Assembly: GCA_039799445.1 (NCBI GenBank)
Contig: JBDLSO010000052.1
Location: 1 to 5,672, forward strand
DNA: 5,672 nucleotides
Reading direction: 5' to 3'
Origin: JBDLSO01 sp039799445
GTDB lineage: Bacteria > Patescibacteriota > Minisyncoccia > Phycocordibacterales > UBA5272
Below are positions 1-5,118 of this stretch, piece after piece; positions within the stretch are counted from its first letter, which is position 1; each line of letters starts with the position of its first letter. A model generated the notes under the pieces. That model was not told where the DNA came from and searched no databases. It was given only the letters and a program-made list of their open reading frames with translations. A program made the position numbers and the translations under genes.

Positions 1-739
1 GGGGCATATTACAGACGAGGAGACAGGACTGACATATGCACATGCCAGGTATCTGAGTACAGCAAATAAGGTGTGGACGCAACAAGATCCATATTTCTGG
101 TCACAAGTAACTAATGAAGCTTACTTATCAGATCCTCAAGCACAGAATAGTTACTCGTATGCGAGGAATAACCCGACGACATATACGGATCCGACGGGGG
201 AATACTTTGAGTCAGGATTAGATATTGCCTTTATTGCAAACGACTTAAAGAATATTAATCAAAATATTCAAGATAAGAACTATGGTGAACTTGGTTGGAA
301 CGCACTCTCACTTATGGGTGATAGTATAGGTCTCGCTGCTCCAGGATTTACTGGTGTTGGGCTTGGGGTGAAAGTGGTAGGGAAAGAGGCAGTAAATGTA
401 ACAGAAAAAATAGTACAAAAGACAGTAAACAAAAATACTAATGACGCGGTCGGTAACTTTGGAATATATGAAATAAAAGTTAATGAAGAGTTGTATAAAT
501 ATGGTAAAGCAGACTTAGACAGAGTTACTCAATCATCAAATCTTCCAACGAGATTACATCAACAGCTGACTAAATTACGAAAGCAAGGAATTGATGCTGT
601 TGGTAATGTAATAAAAACACAATCAAATACAACAACTAAAGAGATAAAGAAAATAGAAAATTCGTATATACAAAGTTTTGTTAATAAAACTAGTAAGGTT
701 CCACCAGGCAACCAAAAAAGTTTCAAAATTAATAAATAA
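1..739 (+). CDS. RHS-repeat protein C-terminal tip with GIY-YIG (URI-type) nuclease toxin domain, 5' partial
   Basis: The reading frame is open from base 2, so the gene enters from the left. A GTG at 71 lies inside the RHS core and is not a believable start. Residue numbers below count from that GTG codon. First comes the end of the RHS core: GLTYAHARYL before residue 1, then YSYARNNPTTYTDPTG at 28-43, matching the family's NPxxYxDPxG signature. A helical, partly hydrophobic linker follows (about 49-110). The last 95 residues match a GIY-YIG nuclease: GIY at 131-133, KYGKA at 143-147, Arg161 with His163, a candidate metal-binding Glu196, and PPGN with Asn214. In known systems the RHS shell encloses the variable toxin, which cuts nucleic acid in a competitor. 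The immunity candidate follows directly. RHS assignment is firm. The nuclease call rests on motif order and spacing. Confidence 0.87.
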   Translation, partial: GHITDEETGLTYAHARYLSTANKVWTQQDPYFWSQVTNEAYLSDPQAQNSYSYARNNPTTYTDPTGEYFESGLDIAFIANDLKNINQNIQDKNYGELGWNALSLMGDSIGLAAPGFTGVGLGVKVVGKEAVNVTEKIVQKTVNKNTNDAVGNFGIYEIKVNEELYKYGKADLDRVTQSSNLPTRLHQQLTKLRKQGIDAVGNVIKTQSNTTTKEIKKIENSYIQSFVNKTSKVPPGNQKSFKINK

Positions 740-749
740 TATAAAATAT

Positions 750-1178
750 ATGAATAAAAACATCTCTTTAATGCAATTATATAGTGAAGTAGGAGTTAAT
801 TTTGAAAAAGTATTTCCTTATAAAATCAGCAATCTTCTAATGACAGATCTTAATAATAACTTTATTAAAGACGGTAAGTTCTTAAATGAATTTGATGGTT
901 ATCAGTTAGGTATAATCTTGACCACAAAAAAAGGCGACCTTAGTAAAATAGCAGAGGATATTAAGAATCCAATATTAGTAGACAGTGATTACATTATATG
1001 CAAACCCCTTGTCTCTAAAAAAAATAAGACAGTTGATTATGTTATCTATCTACCTTTTTTATTAGAAAAGAAAGATGAGAAAATTTTCACGACATACTTC
1101 CTAAAAGCAATTGAGCAGGTCTTTCACCATCTAAATTACTCTGATAAAAGCGCGAAAAAGATAATTCCCTTACAATGA
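750..1178 (+). CDS. Putative immunity protein for the RHS GIY-YIG toxin (unrecognised family)
   Basis: This encodes 142 residues. I chose the ATG at 750 because it is the first ATG after the toxin stop at 739. The frame is open back to 678 but that would overlap the toxin coding region. No Shine-Dalgarno sequence is visible. I do not recognise the family. The protein looks soluble and compact, with no signal peptide or membrane helix, and is rich in Lys, Ile, Leu and Asn. A hydrophobic strand-like stretch, VDYVIYLPFLLEKK, lies in the C-terminal third. The immunity role is inferred from position alone: in polymorphic toxin loci the gene directly after the toxin domain encodes the cognate inhibitor, kept in the cytoplasm. 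The DNA is visibly more AT-rich than ruvX and the genes around it, as expected for an exchanged cassette. Its stop overlaps the next ATG (ATGA at 1175-1178), suggesting translational coupling. Confidence 0.7.
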   Translation: MNKNISLMQLYSEVGVNFEKVFPYKISNLLMTDLNNNFIKDGKFLNEFDGYQLGIILTTKKGDLSKIAEDIKNPILVDSDYIICKPLVSKKNKTVDYVIYLPFLLEKKDEKIFTTYFLKAIEQVFHHLNYSDKSAKKIIPLQ

Positions 1179-1504
1179 AAATTGGAATAATTAAAACCAA
1201 ATATTTATTTTTATTTGTATTGTTATTGAGCGCCTTCAATATAACTTACGCACAAGAAGCGCTTAGTGGCGTAGATGTAGCCGAAGTACGCTACGAATCA
1301 GGAGTAATACCACATAAGGAACTAACTTACCTCCACAACAATTACCAAGGCTCTCCAGTCCTTACCACAAACGAAACAGGACAAGTGCTACAAAACAACT
1401 ATTATGATGTATGGGGTACTAGAGTAGCTACAAGTACTGCTACAACTACAATACAAAGTAGAGAAGGGTATACGGGGCATGTGCAATGTGTCTATGGTGT
1501 GTAA
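1175..1504 (+). CDS. Secreted orphan RHS core fragment (truncated or internally deleted RHS module)
   Basis: This encodes 109 residues. Residues 1-27 form a signal peptide: basic start (KIGIIKTK), hydrophobic LFLFVLLLSAFNI core and a likely cleavage after TYA. About 20 unassigned residues follow. From about residue 51 the protein reads as RHS core (YLHNNYQGSPVLTTNETGQV, then YDVWGTRV and GYTGH), compare the classic YLHTDHLGSP and YDPFGxR motifs. It ends GHVQCVYGV and stop, exactly where a full core would continue GHxxDEETGLxYxxARYL. The matching continuation is what the window's first bases encode. The repeats normally lying between signal peptide and core are absent, so this looks like the remnant of a second RHS gene after internal deletion, or an orphan cassette that lost its toxin. 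The ATGA overlap with the preceding gene could keep it translated. It may be a pseudogene. Confidence 0.72.
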   Translation: MKIGIIKTKYLFLFVLLLSAFNITYAQEALSGVDVAEVRYESGVIPHKELTYLHNNYQGSPVLTTNETGQVLQNNYYDVWGTRVATSTATTTIQSREGYTGHVQCVYGV

Positions 1505-1511
1505 AATGATT

Positions 1512-1552
1512 CAACAAAAAAAGATACTTCATTGAAGTATCTTTTTTTGTTG
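1512..1552. terminator. Bidirectional intrinsic terminator closing the RHS island
   Basis: Bases 1512-1530 and 1534-1552 are perfect reverse complements (19 bp) around the loop ATT. The 5' arm holds a run of seven A and the 3' arm a run of seven T, so an RNA made from either strand has a hairpin with a U tract. It begins 7 bases after the orphan RHS stop on the plus strand, and lies downstream of tRNA-Arg(GCG) on the minus strand. It probably ends both convergent transcripts. Confidence 0.85.
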
Positions 1553-1606
1553 ATGAATCTATAGAGAGTCTTATAAATAAGCCTCTAGGTCGGTCTCACT
1601 GTGTTG

Positions 1607-1678
1607 TGCTCTCGGCAGGAATCGAACCTGCATCACAACTACCGCAAAGTTGTGTCCTATCCATTGAACGACGAAAGC
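1607..1678 (-). tRNA. tRNA-Arg, anticodon GCG
   Basis: Read on the minus strand from 1678, the 72 bases fold as a complete cloverleaf. The acceptor stem is GCTTTCG/CGAGAGC with one wobble pair, the D stem is GTTC/GGAC with loop AATGGATA, and the anticodon stem is CAACT/AGTTG. The anticodon loop is TTGCGGT, followed by a 4-base variable region and T arm GCAGG-TTCGATT-CCTGC, with A as discriminator. Loop positions 34-36 are GCG, which reads CGC and CGU as arginine. The A at position 20 of the D loop and the A discriminator fit arginine identity. The genomic 3' flank is CAAC, so CCA must be added by an enzyme. Most bacteria read these codons with ACG modified to inosine, so GCG is unusual. Confidence 0.93.
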
Positions 1679-1740
1679 AAATTTTAAATTGTGTATCAGT
1701 AGGCAAACGAGCAGCTGCGTCTCAAACTGATTCTACTCAA

Positions 1741-2211
1741 TTAGAAACGCAACCAATGCATCACAGCATCGGAAAGATCAGGTAGTCTTTTTTTCTCAAG
1801 AATAAATCTACGTAGAATGATACGAACTTCTTCCGGATCAATCTCCTCTGGAAGGGGAATAGATACATGCACAAAAAAGGTTTTTTTCAGTGTCAGCAGC
1901 AATTGCCGACGACTTGCAAGTCCTTCTGTAAAAACAGAAAACGAAGCAATTTCAGAATAACTGATAAATGTGTCATCTATCTCTATACCATCTTTGCGAA
2001 GTACATATTCTTTTTCTGAAATATTTTCGTTAGCAAATAATCCTATTGCAATACCACCGACAAATATAACAGCTGCAAAAGTATAATTCTGTAAATATAT
2101 TGCAAAAATAGTTCCAAGTAGGACAATAAGACCCAATATCCAAAACCAGTCAACACTTTTTTGTTTTGCAATATAGGGTACTCCTTTCCATTGTAAGAGT
2201 TGTTGTTGCAT
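1741..2211 (-). CDS. Small membrane protein with two N-terminal helices and a soluble PH-like C-terminal domain (hypothetical)
   Basis: This encodes 156 residues starting at ATG 2211 (MQQQLLQWKGVPY). The frame is open back to 2421, but that extension would run through tRNA-Ser, so I reject it. Two adjacent membrane helices cover about residues 22-40 and 43-60 (WILGLIVLLGTIFAIYL, then AAVIFVGGIAIGLFA) with a very short turn. A cytoplasmic-looking domain of about 95 residues follows: YVLRKDGIEIDDTFISYSEIASF, then a strand-rich stretch and IPLPEEIDPEEVRIILRRFI. The pattern of two helices followed by a KDGIxIDDxxxxYSEIxSF strand set resembles bacterial PH-like/DUF5673-type membrane proteins and short proteins I associate with CPR genomes. 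The function is unknown. The start lies 33 bases after tRNA-Ser on the same strand, with no promoter or terminator seen between, so cotranscription is likely. Confidence 0.78.
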   Translation of the reverse strand: MQQQLLQWKGVPYIAKQKSVDWFWILGLIVLLGTIFAIYLQNYTFAAVIFVGGIAIGLFANENISEKEYVLRKDGIEIDDTFISYSEIASFSVFTEGLASRRQLLLTLKKTFFVHVSIPLPEEIDPEEVRIILRRFILEKKRLPDLSDAVMHWLRF

Positions 2212-2243
2212 GATTGTATTGTATGGTGAGGTATAGCTCAAAG

Positions 2244-2330
2244 CGGAGGAGGTGAGATTCGAACTCACGGTCCGCGTAAACAGACTTCTGTTTTCAAGAC
2301 AGATGCAATCGACCTCTCTGCCACTCCTCC
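2244..2330 (-). tRNA. tRNA-Ser, anticodon UGA
   Basis: Read on the minus strand from 2330, the 87 bases form a class II tRNA. The acceptor stem is GGAGGAG/CTCCTCC with discriminator G, as expected for serine. The anticodon stem is TCTGT/ACAGA around loop CTTGAAA, giving TGA (UGA in RNA). A long variable arm (GTCTG/CGGAC) and T arm GTGAG-TTCGAAT-CTCAC complete it. It reads UCA and related serine codons. CCA is not encoded. The flanks also pair (AAAGC before, GCTTT after), extending the acceptor stem to 12 bp in the precursor. Confidence 0.96.
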
Positions 2331-2367
2331 GCTTTAAGTTATACCAAAGTATCCATATCTGAAAAAT

Positions 2368-2396
2368 AGTATACCACAGCTGACAATTTTTTCCAA
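2368..2396 (-). promoter_or_regulatory. Promoter for tRNA-Ser and the downstream membrane protein gene
   Basis: On the minus strand, -35 TTGGAA (2396-2391) and extended -10 TG-G-TATACT (2376-2368) are separated by 17 bases. This places the start near 2361, about 31 bases before the mature tRNA 5' end, which RNase P would remove. It is the best two-box promoter in the window. Confidence 0.7.
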
Positions 2397-2420
2397 CCAT
2401 ATTGTATTTCGTGTACCTCA

Positions 2421-2429
2421 TGATATGAT
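2421..2429 (+). promoter_or_regulatory. Extended -10 promoter of ruvX, predicted leaderless
   Basis: TG-A-TATGAT ends at 2429, seven bases before the ATG at 2437, so transcription would start at or next to that A. A weak -35, TTGTAT (2402-2407), sits 16 bases upstream. The alternative in-frame ATG at 2425 lies inside the -10 box, so it would not be transcribed. Confidence 0.6.
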
Positions 2430-2436
2430 TATATAT

Positions 2437-2868
2437 ATGAAATATTTAAGTATTGATTATGGATCAAAAAAAGTAGGTATAGCGACCTCAGACGACGATG
2501 GACGCATGGCATACCCGTGTATGATTGCAGACAATGACAAGTCTCTTATGGGCGACATCAAAGAAATCGTCCGTGCAATGAAAATAAATGAAATAGTCAT
2601 TGGCGAATCGGTAGATCAAAATGGCAAACCCAATGAAATCATGAAAGAGATTAGAAGTTTTGCAGTGCGGCTTGAAGATGAGCTCGACCTACCAGTACAT
2701 TTTGAAAAAGAGTTCATGACGAGTATAGAAGCGAGACGTATGCAAAGCCAACATATTGTGGACGACTCTGCTGCAGCACTCATACTACAAAGATATTTAG
2801 ACAAGATAAATAGACCGACAGCACAAGACGAAAGTGATACTGAAGACGACGATGAAGAAGAATACTAA
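2437..2868 (+). CDS. ruvX: Putative Holliday junction resolvase RuvX/YqgF family nuclease
   Basis: This encodes 143 residues with an RNase H-like fold. The start at 2437 gives MKYLSIDYGSKKVGIA, the standard N-terminus of the family. The in-frame ATG at 2425 falls within the promoter -10. Candidate catalytic acidic residues are Asp7 in IDYG, Glu57 in IVIGES, Glu92 in the KEFMTSIEA strand (family DERLTT/SxEA), and Asp110 in DDSAAALILQRYLD. GES instead of the usual GxP strand end is a form I associate with Parcubacteria. YqgF family members act in 16S rRNA 5' processing and have been assigned Holliday junction cleavage, and which applies here cannot be read from sequence. The last 15 residues are a very acidic tail (DESDTEDDDEEEY) beyond the domain. 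The next gene starts 8 bases after the stop, probably in one operon. Confidence 0.92.
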   Translation: MKYLSIDYGSKKVGIATSDDDGRMAYPCMIADNDKSLMGDIKEIVRAMKINEIVIGESVDQNGKPNEIMKEIRSFAVRLEDELDLPVHFEKEFMTSIEARRMQSQHIVDDSAAALILQRYLDKINRPTAQDESDTEDDDEEEY

Positions 2869-2876
2869 AAAATAAA

Positions 2877-3242
2877 ATGAAAGAAATTACTATTGATCAG
2901 TTTGCCGAGCTCGACATACGAATAGGAACAATACAAGAAGCACACAAGATTGAGGGAGCTGATAAGCTGCTACGATTCATTGTAGACCTCGGTGAGACAA
3001 GCACAGACGAAGCAGGAAACACAACTTCTGTGCATAGACAAATACTCTCAGGCATACGAGAGTATTACCCCGATGAGTCCGTACTCGTGGGGCAGCAAGT
3101 ACCCGTTTTGTGTAATCTACCAGTGCGAAAGTTACGAGGCTTCGAGAGTCAAGGTATGATACTCTACGCAGTAGGTGAGGGGGATAATTTCAAAACACTG
3201 AACCCCTCAGGGCATGTTGAAAACGGTACTGCTGTTAGCTAG
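2877..3242 (+). CDS. Stand-alone tRNA-binding OB-fold protein (MetRS C-terminal/Trbp111/CsaA-like)
   Basis: This encodes 121 residues, essentially one EMAP-II-like OB fold. The sequence runs ITIDQFAELDIRIGTIQEA at residues 4-22, EGADKLLRFIVDLGE at 26-40, RQILSGIREYY at about 54-64, then LVGQQVPVLCNLPVRKLRGFESQGMILYA. DxRxG, GADKLL, QILSGI and LRGxxSQGMILA are the family signatures. The same domain forms the C-terminus of dimeric methionyl-tRNA synthetase and the free tRNA-binding dimer Trbp111, where it grips the outer elbow of tRNA. Between the second strand and the QILSG strand there is a hydrophilic insert (STDEAGNTTSVH). No catalytic synthetase domain is attached or seen nearby. The protein may be a separate MetRS beta subunit, a general tRNA chaperone, or CsaA-like. 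It has no Shine-Dalgarno sequence and its 3' end overlaps dedA on the other strand. Confidence 0.9.
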   Translation: MKEITIDQFAELDIRIGTIQEAHKIEGADKLLRFIVDLGETSTDEAGNTTSVHRQILSGIREYYPDESVLVGQQVPVLCNLPVRKLRGFESQGMILYAVGEGDNFKTLNPSGHVENGTAVS

Positions 3243-3837
3243 ATTTTTTCTGTGCAATTCTCTCTTTGAGAAATGTAAGCGCAGGCGGCAGAAAAGAGAC
3301 AACAATGATAGCAATCAAAATATAGTGTATATACTCTTTTGCACCAGGCACAAGTGCACCAAGGAAATACCCACCAAGTAAAAGTGATGTCACCCAAAGA
3401 AAAGCTCCTGTCATATTGTATACGATAAATGTGCGATATTTCATAGCACCAATACCAGCAAATATGGGAGTGAATGTACGTACTATGGGTGTAAATCGAG
3501 CGAGTATTAGTGCCATAGGGCCATATTTTGCAAAGAATTTTTCTGTACGTATGACATGTTCCGGATCAAAGAAAAAAGACTTTGGTCTATTGAACAATTT
3601 TTTGCCATACTTGTGTCCAGTGAAATAACCAACCGAATCACCAAGTATTGCTGCTGCAAGCAGACATGGATATAGTATCCAGATAGGAAGTATTCCTTGT
3701 GACGCGAGAAATCCAGCGGTAAAAAGAAGACTATCACCAGGTAAGAAGAAACCAAAGAATACACCAGATTCAACAAACACAATGAGAGTTACTCCGATTA
3801 CTCCATAGGCACTGATGAGAGATTCTAGGTCAAACAT
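3235..3837 (-). CDS. DedA family (VTT/SNARE-associated domain) integral membrane protein
   Basis: This encodes 200 residues, the normal length for the family. Hydrophobic helices surround the family core: FVESGVFFGFFLPGDSLLFTAGFLAS (residues 21-46, with Glu23 and Asp35), GDSVGYFTGHKYGKK (66-80), and FFAKYGPMALILARFTPIVRTFTPIFAGIGAM (101-132, with Arg114 and Arg120). Helices at about 136-160 and 170-190 and a basic tail (KERIAQKKSS) follow. The acidic pair and the two arginines are the residues shown to matter in studied DedA proteins, which are linked to flipping of undecaprenyl phosphate or phospholipid and to proton-motive-force homeostasis. The substrate here is unknown. A promoter at 3844-3852 places the ATG at the predicted transcription start. 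The gene diverges from the dehydrogenase-like gene and overlaps the 3' end of the OB-fold gene by 8 bases. Confidence 0.94.
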   Translation of the reverse strand: MFDLESLISAYGVIGVTLIVFVESGVFFGFFLPGDSLLFTAGFLASQGILPIWILYPCLLAAAILGDSVGYFTGHKYGKKLFNRPKSFFFDPEHVIRTEKFFAKYGPMALILARFTPIVRTFTPIFAGIGAMKYRTFIVYNMTGAFLWVTSLLLGGYFLGALVPGAKEYIHYILIAIIVVSFLPPALTFLKERIAQKKSS

Positions 3838-3843
3838 AGTGGT

Positions 3844-3852
3844 AGTATAGCA
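3844..3852 (-). promoter_or_regulatory. Extended -10 promoter of the DedA gene, predicted leaderless
   Basis: On the minus strand, TG-C-TATACT ends at 3844. Six bases (ACCACT) separate it from the ATG at 3837, so the A of the start codon falls at the expected +1. No convincing -35 is seen. Confidence 0.6.
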
Positions 3853-3880
3853 TATCTGTGTTCTACTTTATGTATAAAAA

Positions 3881-3889
3881 TGATACTAT
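3881..3889 (+). promoter_or_regulatory. Extended -10 promoter of the dehydrogenase-like gene, predicted leaderless
   Basis: TG-A-TACTAT ends six bases before the ATG at 3896. Other registers are possible: GATACT at 3882-3887 leaves eight bases, and the perfect TATAAT at 3887-3892 leaves only three. Every register implies almost no leader. It lies back to back with the DedA promoter in a 58-base divergent gap. Confidence 0.5.
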
Positions 3890-3895
3890 AATGAT

Positions 3896-4819
3896 ATGAA
3901 ATTATATATCTTTTCTCCAAATAAAAAAGCAATTTTCAGTGATTTACTATTATCACAACTAGAGAATAATTATGAAGTTATTTTCCATGAGACACCAACC
4001 CCTCTCTTGCAACATGCTGATTTTATCAATGATATAGATGAAAAAGTCATAGCGCTTGATCCAGATTATTTTGATTGGAAATTCACATCGGAAGATATTG
4101 ATTTGTGTAAAAACGTAAAAGCCTTCTGCCTACAAACAACTTCATTTTCTTGGATGGATACAGAACATGCAAAAGAGAGAGGGGTGCCAGTCCTTAACTT
4201 AAAGGGATTTTCAAGAGAAGCTGTTGCAGAGTTCGCTTTTCTATTGGCGCTTGGGGTCGCTAGAAAATTACCGTTACTTATTCAAGCAGAATACAAACAA
4301 GATTTCATAGCGCATCAAGGCATAGAGCTTAGAGGTAAAACTGCTGGTATCATTGGACTTGGAAATATAGGAACAAATATAGCAGAAAATTGTAAAGGGT
4401 TTGGTATGAAAACTTTGTACTGGTCTAAAAATACTCGGAATGATAAATTTGAATATAGAGAACTAGTAGACCTATTAGAAACAGCGGATGTGATATTTGT
4501 GACGCTTGCATATAATCAAGAAACTGCGACAATACTCACTGACGAATTATTAAAAAAGATGAAGAGCACAAGTATTTTTGTAAGCATCGCACATAAACTA
4601 TTTAGTGAAAACACTATAATTGAAATGGTACAAAATCGAAATTTGTATGGTTACGGCACAGAAGAAGAAAACGGTAATCCAACAAAAATAAAAGGCAATA
4701 TTTTAATACTACCTGCTGTAGCGTGGGCAACAAATGAAAGTATGTCAGCAAATGGAGAAATGTGGACGAATACAATTCTGCAACTTAAAAAAGGTGCGTA
4801 TTTAAATAGGGTAAATTAA
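3896..4819 (+). CDS. D-isomer 2-hydroxyacid dehydrogenase-fold protein lacking key catalytic residues
   Basis: This encodes 307 residues, close to the usual 310-330. An N-terminal substrate-lid half (1-100) is followed by SREAVAEFAFLLALGVARKLP (106-126), then the Rossmann half with GKTAGIIGLGNIGTNIAENCKGFGM (147-171), the dinucleotide-binding GxGxxG. After the second strand, YWSKNTR replaces the acidic residue typical of NAD users, hinting at NADP. The active site is abnormal. The family's NTARG becomes SIAHK (His233 for catalytic Arg), and the family's TPHxAWAT becomes LPAVAWAT (Ala274 for catalytic His). A Glu (about 258) may remain. The relatives reduce or oxidise 2-keto/2-hydroxy acids (lactate, glycerate, phosphoglycerate). 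With Arg and His both replaced, ordinary chemistry is doubtful, and a cofactor-binding or regulatory pseudoenzyme is possible. Fold assignment is firm, while function is not. Confidence 0.9.
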   Translation: MKLYIFSPNKKAIFSDLLLSQLENNYEVIFHETPTPLLQHADFINDIDEKVIALDPDYFDWKFTSEDIDLCKNVKAFCLQTTSFSWMDTEHAKERGVPVLNLKGFSREAVAEFAFLLALGVARKLPLLIQAEYKQDFIAHQGIELRGKTAGIIGLGNIGTNIAENCKGFGMKTLYWSKNTRNDKFEYRELVDLLETADVIFVTLAYNQETATILTDELLKKMKSTSIFVSIAHKLFSENTIIEMVQNRNLYGYGTEEENGNPTKIKGNILILPAVAWATNESMSANGEMWTNTILQLKKGAYLNRVN

Positions 4820-4969
4820 GGCACATAGTAGCTGTGGTCACGAATCACTAAGTCCGTTTGACAGCAAAAGCAGGCAAGCCTTCTAAGTGTTCTCAACCCT
4901 ACCTCGTGCTTTTGTTTTTTGTCTGGAAGAAAACAAAAACAAAAGCACACTCTGGGTCGGCACAACCTA
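4820..4969. other. Non-coding intergenic stretch between the dehydrogenase-like gene and tRNA-Arg(CCU)
   Basis: I see no credible gene here. A minus-strand frame through 4816-5016 runs into tRNA-Arg and has an Arg/Cys/Phe-rich, non-protein-like composition. The stretch holds a long hairpin (4906-4948) and an upstream copy of one of its arms: CAAAAGCA at 4865-4872 repeats 4940-4947. No clear terminator of the dehydrogenase-like gene follows its stop directly. Confidence 0.5.
4906..4948. repeat. Long inverted repeat (hairpin) of unknown role
   Basis: Bases 4906-4922 pair with 4933-4948, 16 bp with one bulged T, around a 10-base loop. The T-rich arm is 5' and the A-rich arm 3' on both strands, and no T run follows either end, so it is not a classical intrinsic terminator. 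It may act in RNA stability or be a remnant of a mobile hairpin. Confidence 0.6.
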
Positions 4970-4993
4970 AAAAAGACACGCAGGTGTCTTTTT
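4970..4993 (-). terminator. Intrinsic terminator of tRNA-Arg(CCU)
   Basis: AAAAAGACAC (4970-4979) pairs with GTGTCTTTTT (4984-4993) around a 4-base loop. On the minus strand it lies 11 bases past the tRNA 3' end and ends in a run of six T. It is symmetrical, so it could also stop plus-strand transcription from the dehydrogenase-like gene. Confidence 0.78.
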
Positions 4994-5004
4994 CTTAACG
5001 GTTG

Positions 5005-5076
5005 TGCCCCTGGCAAGAATCGAACTCACATTTCCTCCTTAGGACGGAGTAGTTCTATCCATTGAACTACAGGGGC
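5005..5076 (-). tRNA. tRNA-Arg, anticodon CCU
   Basis: Read on the minus strand from 5076, the 72 bases form a cloverleaf. The acceptor stem is GCCCCTG/CAGGGGC, and the D arm is GTTC-AATGGATA-GAAC with the arginine-type A20. The anticodon loop GTCCTAA carries CCT (CCU in RNA), which reads AGG. The T arm is GTGAG-TTCGATT-CTTGC with two wobble pairs, and the discriminator is A. The outermost anticodon-stem pair (ACTCC/GGAGG) is an A-G mismatch and loop position 32 is G, both mild oddities. CCA is not encoded. The 3' flank CAAC is the same as after tRNA-Arg(GCG). Confidence 0.93.
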
Positions 5077-5118
5077 AAAATAGCTGCGCCGTTGGCACGT
5101 GCAAACTATTTCAAGGTA

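Noticed and set aside
678..749. Earlier start for the immunity candidate
   Set aside because: It would overlap the end of the toxin by 62 bases, and the residues mirror the toxin DNA in another frame. The ATG at 750 follows the toxin stop cleanly.
1565..1586. Imperfect hairpin AGAG-CTTAT/ATAAG-CTCT past tRNA-Arg(GCG)
   Set aside because: It has a two-base loop and a mismatch, and the strong terminator at 1512-1552 accounts for transcript ending.
1695..1731. Dyad ATCAGT/ACTGAT with inner GAG/CTC as terminator of the membrane protein gene
   Set aside because: The stems are short, interrupted and not followed by a T run on the minus strand. The perfect palindrome GCAGCTGC at 1711-1718 inside it may be chance.
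2212..2421. N-terminal extension of the 1741-2211 membrane protein to 226 residues
   Set aside because: The extension reads through tRNA-Ser(UGA) and its promoter and has no protein-like pattern. The ATG at 2211 is the sensible start.
3416..3782. Frames on either strand inside dedA
   Set aside because: These are shadows of a full-length family member with conserved motifs throughout.
4816..5016. Minus-strand 66-residue frame
   Set aside because: It starts within tRNA-Arg(CCU), spans its terminator and a hairpin, and the Cys/Arg/Phe-rich product looks non-coding.
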